A DNA stretch of 17,731 nucleotides from Pseudomonadota bacterium (GTDB taxonomy: Bacteria > Myxococcota > Myxococcia > Myxococcales > Myxococcaceae). The notes beneath the pieces are model-generated. The model was not told where the DNA came from, made no database searches, and was given only the letters and a program-made list of their open reading frames with translations. Made by a program: the position numbers and the translations under genes. Positions within the stretch are counted from its first letter, which is position 1, and the number at the start of each line of letters is the position of its first letter. Positions 7,311 through 13,988 of this stretch are shown here, one piece after another. The stretch lies in assembly GCA_023424585.1 (NCBI GenBank), contig JAFADT010000980.1:1-17731 (forward strand). Direction: 5' to 3'.

Positions 7311-8849
7311 ATGCTCTCTCTCGCACGGATGCCGCTGTCGCTGCTCGTGTTGCCGTCGCTGCTCCTCGCAACGCCGGCGGTTGCCGCTGCCCCGCACAAG
7401 CCCGGTGATGTCGTCATCGAGCGCGTCACCCTCCAGGACGGGTCGGGCTCCGCCGGGCGCTATGAAGTCGGCACGCTGTTCGTGCCCGAGAACCGAACGA
7501 AGCCAGGGAGCCGCCTCATCGGCGTTGGCTTCGCCCGCATCAAGGCGCCCCATCCCACTGGCGCGCCGCCGGTGTTCTGGCTGCCAGGGGGCCCCGGACT
7601 GAGCGTGCTCGGCGCGTTCACCGCCGACGAGGCCCACAGCGGCCAAGGTCGCCTGCAACACTGGTTGACCTTCGGCGCGGTGGGCGACGTGGTCGTGGTT
7701 GAACAGCGGGGCTATACGCGCCGCGGCGAAATGCTCGAAGCGATGAGCGAAGACCTGCCCCTGGAGCAACCCGGCTCGGTGCGCGCGGATGCGCTGGCCA
7801 TGCGCGCATTGGCCAGGAAAGCCATTGCGGAGAACCCCGACAAGGACCTGTCCGGCTATGACATCACCGAGTTCGCCGCCGACGTCGACGACCTGCGGCG
7901 CGCGCTCGGCTACAAGAAGGTCAGCTTGTTCGGCGGCAGCTTCGGCTCGCAATGGAGCCTGGCGGTGATGCGCCTCCATCCCGAGAGCGTCGCGCGTGCG
8001 GTGCTTTCGTGCGTGGAGCCCTTGAACAACGGCTATGACATGCCTTCGCATGTGTTCGCGGCGCTGCAACGAATTGCCTATGACGCCGACCGCGATCCAG
8101 GACTCGCGCCCTATCTGCCCTCGGGCGGACTGATGGGGGCGGTTCGCGCGCTCCATCAGCGCTTCGCGGCGGCGCCGGTGCGCGTCCAGGTTCGCGACGA
8201 CGCCGGAGGGGCTCGGACGGTCGTGTTGGGGGCGGAAGACCTGCAACTGGCCTTGACTTCCCATACACAGGAGGGCGAGCAATGGCCGGCTTTCATCCTG
8301 TCGCTCTACCATGGGCATTATGAGGCCTGGGCCCGCGAGGTCATCGAGGAGCGCCAGGCGAGCAAGACGAAGCTGATTGGTCCCCTGGTCGACAGCAGTC
8401 TGGGCACCACCGCCGCGCGTGAGCACCAGCTGAGGACCGACCCGGCCGTCGAGTGGCTGGGGACGTGGAACTTCGAGTCGAACATCGCCTCCGCGTCCGA
8501 CTGGCCCACCCGCGACATGGGCGACGCGCTGAGGGAGCCGGTCGAGAGTTCAATCCCTGTCGTGTTCGTGAACGGCGACTGGGACACCTCGACGCCAGTC
8601 GAGAACACCCTCAGCCTGCTGCCGTATTTTCCGAACGGCCGTGCCATCCTCGTTCACCGCGCCGGCCACGATGGGACGTTCTATCAACTCCGTGAAGCGC
8701 CCACCGTGAAGAAGGCGCTCTATGAGTTCCTCAAGACGGGCAAGCGGGTCAGCCTCCCGCTCGAGGTGACGCTGCCACTCCCCCAGTTCGAAGTGCCGCC
8801 TTTCGCGCCACCCGCGCGCGGCGAGAAGGCCGGTGAGCCGCGAAAGTAG
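7311..8849 (+). CDS. Exported alpha/beta hydrolase, S33 peptidase-like
   Basis: A 512-residue protein from the ATG at 7311. The frame is open to 7152, but only this start (or the ATG at 7329) begins with a signal peptide. A hydrophobic core (LSLLVLPSLLLA) ends at an AVA-AAP type I cleavage site near residue 26, so the product should be periplasmic or secreted. The fold shows an oxyanion-hole motif LPGGPGLS (91-98), EQRGYTRRG (131-139), and the nucleophile elbow GGSFG with Ser210. The likely acid is Asp423 or Asp425 in NGDWDTSTP, and His453 is in HRAGHDGTF. GGSFG with the GGPG loop is the pattern of proline iminopeptidase or tripeptidyl-aminopeptidase-like S33 enzymes. Substrate could be peptides or another ester or amide. 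It is not obviously in an operon and faces the LysR gene tail to tail with 46 bases between stops. Confidence 0.9.
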   Translation: MLSLARMPLSLLVLPSLLLATPAVAAAPHKPGDVVIERVTLQDGSGSAGRYEVGTLFVPENRTKPGSRLIGVGFARIKAPHPTGAPPVFWLPGGPGLSVLGAFTADEAHSGQGRLQHWLTFGAVGDVVVVEQRGYTRRGEMLEAMSEDLPLEQPGSVRADALAMRALARKAIAENPDKDLSGYDITEFAADVDDLRRALGYKKVSLFGGSFGSQWSLAVMRLHPESVARAVLSCVEPLNNGYDMPSHVFAALQRIAYDADRDPGLAPYLPSGGLMGAVRALHQRFAAAPVRVQVRDDAGGARTVVLGAEDLQLALTSHTQEGEQWPAFILSLYHGHYEAWAREVIEERQASKTKLIGPLVDSSLGTTAAREHQLRTDPAVEWLGTWNFESNIASASDWPTRDMGDALREPVESSIPVVFVNGDWDTSTPVENTLSLLPYFPNGRAILVHRAGHDGTFYQLREAPTVKKALYEFLKTGKRVSLPLEVTLPLPQFEVPPFAPPARGEKAGEPRK

Positions 8850-8895
8850 CCATCACGGCCCACGGGCTGCTCACGTGCTCGCTCCTTGAGCTACC

Positions 8896-9855
8896 TCAGC
8901 GCTTCTTGAGCTGCCTTCGACGGCGTGCTTCGGAGGTGGGCGCGCGGCCTTCAGTGCCTTTCAGGAATGGGCTCACTTCTTGTGCGCTCTCCAGCAGCGC
9001 TCGCACGACTGGCGCATCCGCGTCCTCCGCGCGCCATGTGATGAACTCACTCTGATGGATGAGGAGGTCTTCGACGGGCCGCCACTGCAACGAGACCTGG
9101 GAAGCGGGCTCCCAGAACTTCTCCGTGAGGAAGGTTATCGCGTCGCCGATAACAACCAGTGCCAGGAGCGCCTCCAGGTCGAGCACCTCCGCCGTCACGT
9201 GCAGCGTCACGCCCTGAGTCCGTGCGGCCGTGAAGAGGTCCGCATGCAGCCGCGGATGGAATTGGCGTGGCTGGAGGAGCACGCGCTCATTCTCGAGGTC
9301 TCGAAGCCGGATCTTCTCAAGCCGTGCCAGTCGATGCGAGGAGGAGAGCAGCACCCCGAGTCGGTCACGGCTCATCTCCAGGTGGCCCAGGGCATCATCC
9401 CCAGGCGCGTAGGCACCGTAGCCGAAGGTGATCGTCCCCTGCCGCAGCGCCGTCCACTGCTCGACGCTGCTCATCGGAACGAACTCCAGGCCGACGCGAG
9501 GGGTTCGCCTGCGGAACGCCGCGACGAGGGACAGGAGCACGCCCATGAAGGTCGTGCCCGTCTCGAAGCCGATGACGACGGTCCCGAGCCGCCCTTCGGC
9601 GACGCCCTTGGCCTCGTCGACGGCGGCATCGACGCTCGCCAGGATGCTCCGGGCTCGCTTCGCGAAGGACTTCCCGGCGGCGGTGAGCTTGATGCCACGC
9701 CCCTCGGGCGCGAAGAGCTCGACGCCCATCTCCTCCTCGAGATCCTGCATCTGCCGGCTCAGCGGCGACTGTGAGACATGGAGCCGCTCCGCCGCCCGAC
9801 GGAAGCTCTGCTCCTCGGCGATGGTCACGAAGTAGCGCAGGTGTCGGAGTTCCAT
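8896..9855 (-). CDS. LysR-type transcriptional regulator
   Basis: A 319-residue regulator starting at the ATG at 9855 (MELRHLRYF, the classic LysR opening). Residues 1-60 hold the winged helix-turn-helix (SFRRAAERLHVSQSPLSRQM, then LEEEMGVELF). Residues 90-300 are the periplasmic-binding-protein-like effector domain, beginning with VVIGFETG. The tail is basic (RRRRQLKKR). It is divergent from the FAD monooxygenase gene with 84 bases between starts. That is the usual LysR arrangement, so it probably controls that gene and represses itself. The effector is unknown; many relatives of this N-terminal type respond to aromatic acids. I found no clean T-N11-A box in the intergenic region. Confidence 0.95.
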   Translation of the reverse strand: MELRHLRYFVTIAEEQSFRRAAERLHVSQSPLSRQMQDLEEEMGVELFAPEGRGIKLTAAGKSFAKRARSILASVDAAVDEAKGVAEGRLGTVVIGFETGTTFMGVLLSLVAAFRRRTPRVGLEFVPMSSVEQWTALRQGTITFGYGAYAPGDDALGHLEMSRDRLGVLLSSSHRLARLEKIRLRDLENERVLLQPRQFHPRLHADLFTAARTQGVTLHVTAEVLDLEALLALVVIGDAITFLTEKFWEPASQVSLQWRPVEDLLIHQSEFITWRAEDADAPVVRALLESAQEVSPFLKGTEGRAPTSEARRRRQLKKR

Positions 9856-9939
9856 GGGCTCAAGCCTTGCTCAGGAGGTATCACATCAATCCAATCAATG
9901 TCTTGGACGGCTCGATGCGGGAGGCGTACCCAAGCACGC
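9856..9939. promoter_or_regulatory. LysR / FAD monooxygenase divergent promoter region
   Basis: An 84-base intergenic region that is more AT-rich than its surroundings. It carries a direct repeat ATCAAT at 9885-9890 and 9894-9899 (period 9). On the + strand GGGAGG (9919-9924) lies 15 bases before the monooxygenase ATG, longer than the usual spacing. Promoter boxes cannot be assigned with confidence. Confidence 0.45.
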
Positions 9940-11166
9940 ATGAGCGCTACGAGTCCAAGTTCCTCCCGTGTGCTGGTGTCCGGCGCCAGCATCTCCGGTC
10001 TGACCATCGCCTACTGGCTCGCGCGCTACGGCTTCACCGTCACCGTGGTCGAGCGCGCGCCGCGGCTCCGTCCGGGAGGACAGGCGCTCGACGTGCGCGG
10101 CCCGGCGCTCACGGTCGCGGAGCGCATGGGAATCCTCGCCACGCTCCGACAGCACAGCACCCGGCTGACGGGGTTCTCGCTGGTCGACGCCGACGGCAAG
10201 GAGCTCCACCGGAGTGAGGAGCGCACCCTCACGGGCGGGCGCTTCGAGAGCCCAGATATCGAGATCATGCGCGACGACCTCTGCCGCGTCCTGCACGAGG
10301 CCGTGGGCAGTCGGGTGGAGTACCTCTTCGACGATTCCGTCGCGTCGCTCACCCAGGACGCGTTGGGGGTCGACGTCGCTTTCGAGCGCGCCGCTCCCCG
10401 CCGCTTCGATCTCGTCGTCGGCGCCGATGGGCTGCACTCGCGGGTGCGCAGGCTCGCGTTCGGCTCCGAGGAGCAGTTCCTCCACCGTCTCGGCAACGCG
10501 TACATCGCGATCTTCGGGATGCCGAACCTCCTCGGCCTCGAGCGCTGGGAGGTCATGTTCCAGGACGAGGGAACCGGCGTTGGCGCGATGGTCATGGCCC
10601 TGAGCAAGGACGCCAACGCGCGGGTGTATGTCGGCTTCATGGCTGCCGAGCCCATCCAGTACGACCACCGTGACGTCGCGGCGCAGAAGCGCCTCATGGC
10701 CGAGCGCCTCTCGGGCCAGGGGTGGGTGCTGCCACAGCTCATCGAGCACATGATGACGGCGCCCGACTTCCACTTCGATTCGATCAGCCAGATCCGCATG
10801 GACGGGTGGTCGCGCGGGCGCGTCGTGCTCGTCGGCGACGCCGGCTACAGCGTCGCGCTCGCTTCGGGGCAGGGCACGTCGGTCGCGATGGTGGGCGCCT
10901 ACGTGCTCGCCGGGGAGCTCGCCGCGCACCAGGATGACCCGGTGCGGGGCATCGCCTCGTATGAGAACGGGCTGCGCGACTACGTGGTTCGCAACCAGGA
11001 CATCGCGGCCGAGCAGCACGCGCGGAACACCCATCCGCAAGGCGCAGCAGCCGGCGGACCAAAGGACGAACGAGAGCACGCCGCTGTGGGTGGCCCGCCC
11101 GACTTCGGTGCCCTGACGCTGCCGTTCGAGCTCAAGGACTACGGCAGGTGGGTACGGCGGTCATGA
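9940..11166 (+). CDS. FAD-dependent monooxygenase (PHBH/TetX-like group A)
   Basis: A 408-residue flavoprotein, expected to hydroxylate a small molecule using NAD(P)H and O2. The ATG at 9940 is chosen because the FAD-binding strand follows at once (RVLVSGASISGL, dinucleotide motif G15-x-S-x-x-G20). The open frame upstream crosses the LysR start and shows no homology. The DG motif VVGADGLHSRVR is at 159-170 and the GD motif GRVVLVGDAGYSVALASGQG at 293-312. In the latter Tyr takes the place of the more common His after GDA, as in many actinobacterial and myxobacterial relatives. All FAD contacts seem intact. The substrate could be an aromatic compound, an antibiotic or a polyketide. The divergent LysR gene suggests substrate-inducible expression. 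The last 40 residues are low-complexity and charged. Confidence 0.92.
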   Translation: MSATSPSSSRVLVSGASISGLTIAYWLARYGFTVTVVERAPRLRPGGQALDVRGPALTVAERMGILATLRQHSTRLTGFSLVDADGKELHRSEERTLTGGRFESPDIEIMRDDLCRVLHEAVGSRVEYLFDDSVASLTQDALGVDVAFERAAPRRFDLVVGADGLHSRVRRLAFGSEEQFLHRLGNAYIAIFGMPNLLGLERWEVMFQDEGTGVGAMVMALSKDANARVYVGFMAAEPIQYDHRDVAAQKRLMAERLSGQGWVLPQLIEHMMTAPDFHFDSISQIRMDGWSRGRVVLVGDAGYSVALASGQGTSVAMVGAYVLAGELAAHQDDPVRGIASYENGLRDYVVRNQDIAAEQHARNTHPQGAAAGGPKDEREHAAVGGPPDFGALTLPFELKDYGRWVRRS

Positions 11167-11220
11167 ATGCCATGCCCCCATTCACAGATGGCCCCCGACA
11201 GCAGGTCTCCAGCCCGCGGC

Positions 11221-12324
11221 TCAATCGCCGACAGGGGCATCCCAATGCGGGAAGTGGGCCTTCAGCTTCTCGATGGTCGAGCGCCACTTCGGAGTCGTCG
11301 GCTGACAAACCGTGTTCTGGTTGCCGAACAGCCCGACCTCATTGACCGCCTCCGACTCCGGAACGGAGTCCAGCCACTGCACCCGGACGAAATACTCCGC
11401 CTTCTCAAGGTCGTGGGCCGTCGCCATGTACTTCCCGGCATGACTCAGCACTTCCAGCGCCGGCCGTGCCCCTTGCTCCGTGCTGACGTTGAACTCCCCG
11501 ACGGGCTGGGCGGACTCCACGACCCGACCCACGCCAACGTAACCCACCTTGGGAATCTTGACCCAGACGCGGTCTCCGGGAGACAGCAGCTTGAGTGTCT
11601 GGCTATACCAGCTTCCGCCGCCGCCGCTCACATAGCCATACTTGCGCGCGTCCTCCCAGCTCCGAGAGCTCGCGTCGCCGAAAGAGACGTAGAACTCCCC
11701 GTTCCACGGCTCCTTCTCTCCTTTGATTCCACCGGAAGCGGCGACCTTCGCCTGCGTCTCCCCTGGATCGATGAGCCACGCGCGACTGAGGAAGCGTTCG
11801 CTTCCGTTCTGGAACACCTGGAAGAACAGCACGTTGATCGCGATGTCGCGGGCGTTGAGGTAGCCAATGATCCGTTCGGTGGAAGGGTCCAGCTCGGCGG
11901 CGACGATCACGATCTGGTGGGACTGGTTCAGTGAGTCCTCGTCCAGCTCGGTGCCAAACCGCTGCTTGAACGCTTCGCCCAGGTTGCCACCGCCAGCAAA
12001 CCGCTCATACATCCGAGCGATCCTGTCGGCGCCGAGCTCCGCCAACCAGGACGCGTAGTCGATGGCCTGCGCTACGACCTCGCGCGGCGTCCGGTCTCGC
12101 TTCAGCTCGATCAGCACGAGCGACGCATCCGGCGCGATGGCCAGGAGATCGGTCCGCCCCCCATGTGACGTCTGCTCCTGGCGCCCGATGAGCATCCACT
12201 GGTCCGAGAGGATGCGCGGATCCTTCACGATCATTTCTTCAAGCTGCTGCTCGCTGTCGAGGCGCGTCAGCGGCAAGCGAGTCGGGGGCACTCCCAGCTT
12301 CCACATGGAGTGTTGGATCGGCAT
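11221..12324 (-). CDS. NucS/DUF91-like nuclease domain fused to a PUA/EVE-like domain
   Basis: A 367-residue protein from the ATG at 12324, with GAGGT seven bases upstream as ribosome site. The N-terminal 1-190 resembles the PD-(D/E)XK nuclease domain of NucS/DUF91. Asp59 (GRTDLLA), Glu73 and Lys75 (LIELKR) give D-x13-E-x-K, the spacing I recall in archaeal NucS (D160, E174, K176). Glu29/Glu30 and Gln86 are plausible further active-site residues. Residues 208-280 look like a beta-rich PUA-superfamily reader: SWEDARKYGYVSGGGGSWYS, then LSPGDRVWVKIPKVGYVGVG. EVE, YTH and SRA readers share this fold and recognise modified bases. Residues 330-367 are a short tail. The function is not established; restriction of modified DNA or a repair role are both possible. 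The gene stands alone, 55 bases downstream of a terminator for the tRNA. Confidence 0.82.
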   Translation of the reverse strand: MPIQHSMWKLGVPPTRLPLTRLDSEQQLEEMIVKDPRILSDQWMLIGRQEQTSHGGRTDLLAIAPDASLVLIELKRDRTPREVVAQAIDYASWLAELGADRIARMYERFAGGGNLGEAFKQRFGTELDEDSLNQSHQIVIVAAELDPSTERIIGYLNARDIAINVLFFQVFQNGSERFLSRAWLIDPGETQAKVAASGGIKGEKEPWNGEFYVSFGDASSRSWEDARKYGYVSGGGGSWYSQTLKLLSPGDRVWVKIPKVGYVGVGRVVESAQPVGEFNVSTEQGARPALEVLSHAGKYMATAHDLEKAEYFVRVQWLDSVPESEAVNEVGLFGNQNTVCQPTTPKWRSTIEKLKAHFPHWDAPVGD

Positions 12325-12378
12325 GTTCGGGACCTCGCACCCAGCCGGCTGACCCGGGCGATGAGAGAAAGCGGCGCG

Positions 12379-12418
12379 AAAATGAAAACGGGCTGGAGAC
12401 CGTTCGGCCTCCAGCCCG
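12379..12418 (-). terminator. Rho-independent terminator of tRNA-Pro
   Basis: On the minus strand CGGGCTGGAG and CTCCAGCCCG pair perfectly (10 bp, 12389-12418). The stem can extend by three inner pairs around a GAAC loop. It is followed by TTTTCATTTT (12388-12379). It starts 10 bases past the tRNA CCA end and separates the tRNA from the nuclease gene. Confidence 0.9.
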
Positions 12419-12428
12419 CTTCATCGTT

Positions 12429-12505
12429 TGGTCGGGGAGACAGGATTTGAACCTGCGACCCCTTGGTCCCGAACCAAGTGCTCTACCAGGCTGAGCCACT
12501 CCCCG
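12429..12505 (-). tRNA. tRNA-Pro, anticodon CGG
   Basis: A 77-base cloverleaf on the minus strand. The acceptor CGGGGAG pairs with CTCCCCG, the D-stem is GCTC/GAGC, and the anticodon stem CTTGG/CCAAG encloses the loop TTCGGGA, giving anticodon CGG (codon CCG). A five-base variable region and a T-arm GCAGG/CCTGT with loop TTCAAAT follow. Discriminator A and CCA are encoded (12429-12432). CCG is a major proline codon in this GC-rich genome. A strong terminator follows at 12379-12418. Confidence 0.97.
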
Positions 12506-12643
12506 ATATCCGGTGCTGCGCCAGGAACTGCCCTCGGGCCCGGCGAAGCGTGGGCGGATCTATCCGAGCCGCTTCCTCCAGTCAACGGACTCTTTCGCCC
12601 TCCCCTTCCCCTCCCCCACCCGACCCCGGCGCTCCCTCGACTG

Positions 12644-12673
12644 TTGTCCTACCTACCCTTTGGGACGGGACAA
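12644..12673. repeat. Inverted repeat in the 250-base gap before the receiver gene
   Basis: TTGTCC (12644-12649) and GGACAA (12668-12673) are perfect complements separated by 18 bases. A possible inner CCC/GGG pairing around TTT also exists. The rest of the gap from the tRNA to the response regulator (12506-12758) is pyrimidine-rich on the + strand and shows no other gene. It could be an operator or leader hairpin of the receiver gene; chance is not excluded. Confidence 0.35.
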
Positions 12674-12758
12674 TGTTCACCCTCTTCACAAGATCCAGGC
12701 ATTCCTGTACTTCCAAGATGTTGCGCGTTGATCCACCCCTGTTCCCCCACAGAGGGCC

Positions 12759-13157
12759 ATGACTGCTCCCACTGTCCTCATCTCGGACGATGAGCCCCTC
12801 GTCGTGTCCGCACTCGCTCGAGAGGCCAAGCGCTCCGGGCTCGTCTGCGTGTCCGACACCACCTCCGAACACGTGCTGGAGCTGGCCCGCAAGCACCGGC
12901 CCGCGGTCATCATCCTGGACATCAACCAGCACCAGGACGGCCGGGACCTCCTCGCGCAGCTGAAGAAGGACCCCGTCACGCGCGACTGCAAGGTCATCAT
13001 GCTCAGCGGCGTGGAGGATCAGTTCACCCGCCACGTGTGCTTCGAGCTGGGCGCCGACGACTACGAAGTGAAGCCGTGCGACCCCACCTTCATGACCCGC
13101 ATCGCCCGCCTGGCCGCCGCCGCGGTCCGCCCGCCCGCGTCCCCCGAGGCCGCCTGA
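12759..13157 (+). CDS. Stand-alone response regulator receiver domain
   Basis: A 132-residue CheY-like protein from the ATG at 12759, preceded closely by AGAGGG. The acidic pair Asp10/Asp11 (ISDDEP), phospho-acceptor Asp54 (IILDINQHQDG), switch Ser83 (MLSGVED) and Lys105 (EVKPCDP) are all in place. It should therefore accept phosphate from a histidine kinase. There is no output domain, and the last ten residues are a Pro/Ala tail. INQHQDG replaces the more usual Met/Leu-Pro loop after the phospho-Asp, which may affect partner choice. No kinase gene adjoins it. Myxobacteria carry many orphan receivers of this kind. The stop lies one base from the stop of the convergent rpe gene. Confidence 0.94.
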   Translation: MTAPTVLISDDEPLVVSALAREAKRSGLVCVSDTTSEHVLELARKHRPAVIILDINQHQDGRDLLAQLKKDPVTRDCKVIMLSGVEDQFTRHVCFELGADDYEVKPCDPTFMTRIARLAAAAVRPPASPEAA

Positions 13158-13158
13158 C

Positions 13159-13815
13159 TCACGGCCGCAGCGACCGGATGGCCTGCGCGTAGTCCTTCGC
13201 CCCGAACACGTAGCTGCCCGCCACCAGCACCGACGCCCCCGCGTCCACCACGCGCTTCGCCGTCTGGGCGTTGATGCCGCCGTCCACCTCGATGTCCACG
13301 CCCTTCAGCCCCCGCGCGTCCAACATCGCGCGCAGCCGGCGGACCTTGTCCACCGTGGACTCGATGAACGACTGCCCCCCGAACCCCGGGTTCACGCTCA
13401 TCAGGAGCACCATGTCCACGTCCCCCAGCACCTCCTCGATGGCCACCAGCGGCGTGCCCGGGTTCAACACCACCGCCGGCTTCGCCCCCGCGTGACGGAT
13501 GTGCTGGAGCGTGCGGTGCAGATGCGGGCTCGCCTCCTGGTGCACCGTCAGCACGTCCGCGCCCGCCTTCACGAACGCGTCCACGTACTTCTCCGGCTCC
13601 ACGATCATCAGGTGCACGTCCAGCGGCTTCGTCGCCACCCGCTTGATGGCCTCCACGATGACCGGCCCCAGCGTGATGTTGGGCACGAACCTGCCATCCA
13701 TGACATCCACGTGAATCCAATCGGCGCCGGCGGCCTCGATGGCGCGGACCTCCTCTCCCAGGCGGCTGAAATCACAGGAGAGCAGCGACGGAGAGATGCG
13801 GACAGGGCGGGTCAT
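13159..13815 (-). CDS. rpe: Ribulose-phosphate 3-epimerase
   Basis: A 218-residue cytoplasmic TIM-barrel enzyme that interconverts ribulose 5-phosphate and xylulose 5-phosphate in the pentose phosphate pathway. Length is normal and the ATG at 13815 begins the usual N-terminus ([10 protein letters not shown] at 7-16). Metal ligands are present: His35 and Asp37 in [14 protein letters not shown], His68 in DVHLMI, and Asp178 in EVDGGIN. Asp37 and Asp178 are the acid/base pair. The phosphate-gripping loops [11 protein letters not shown] (140-150) and the GS near 200 are intact. It is divergent from the GAF/HD-GYP gene across 173 bases with no promoter box I trust. It is convergent with the receiver gene at a one-base gap, so transcripts of the two must overlap or end inside each other. 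Confidence 0.97.
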   Translation of the reverse strand: MTRPVRISPSLLSCDFSRLGEEVRAIEAAGADWIHVDVMDGRFVPNITLGPVIVEAIKRVATKPLDVHLMIVEPEKYVDAFVKAGADVLTVHQEASPHLHRTLQHIRHAGAKPAVVLNPGTPLVAIEEVLGDVDMVLLMSVNPGFGGQSFIESTVDKVRRLRAMLDARGLKGVDIEVDGGINAQTAKRVVDAGASVLVAGSYVFGAKDYAQAIRSLRP

Positions 13816-13988
13816 GGCGGCGCTTCATAGCCGCTTCCGCGAGGCCACGGTACCTTCGCCCGGCAGGACAGCAGGCTGGCGGACAGAGGTGGACCCAGCA
13901 GGTGGGGGGGCCGGGCGGCTGACACATCGCGCGTGCTACAACCGGGTGCGCCCGCAGCCACCCGCCGCATCCCACGGAGCCCGCCTCG

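Noticed and set aside
7035..8426. 463-residue open frame opposite the alpha/beta hydrolase
   Set aside because: It covers a signal-peptide-bearing hydrolase with an intact triad and shows no motif of its own.
8885..8912. CTTGAGCT repeated twice, 20 bases apart, at the end of the LysR gene
   Set aside because: An eight-base repeat partly inside coding sequence; likely chance.
9895..11079. 394-residue open frame opposite the FAD monooxygenase
   Set aside because: Antisense shadow; FAD motifs are on the + strand.
12429..12505. tRNA-Pro as an attachment site of an integrated element
   Set aside because: I saw no second copy of the tRNA 3' end, integrase or phage gene in the window.
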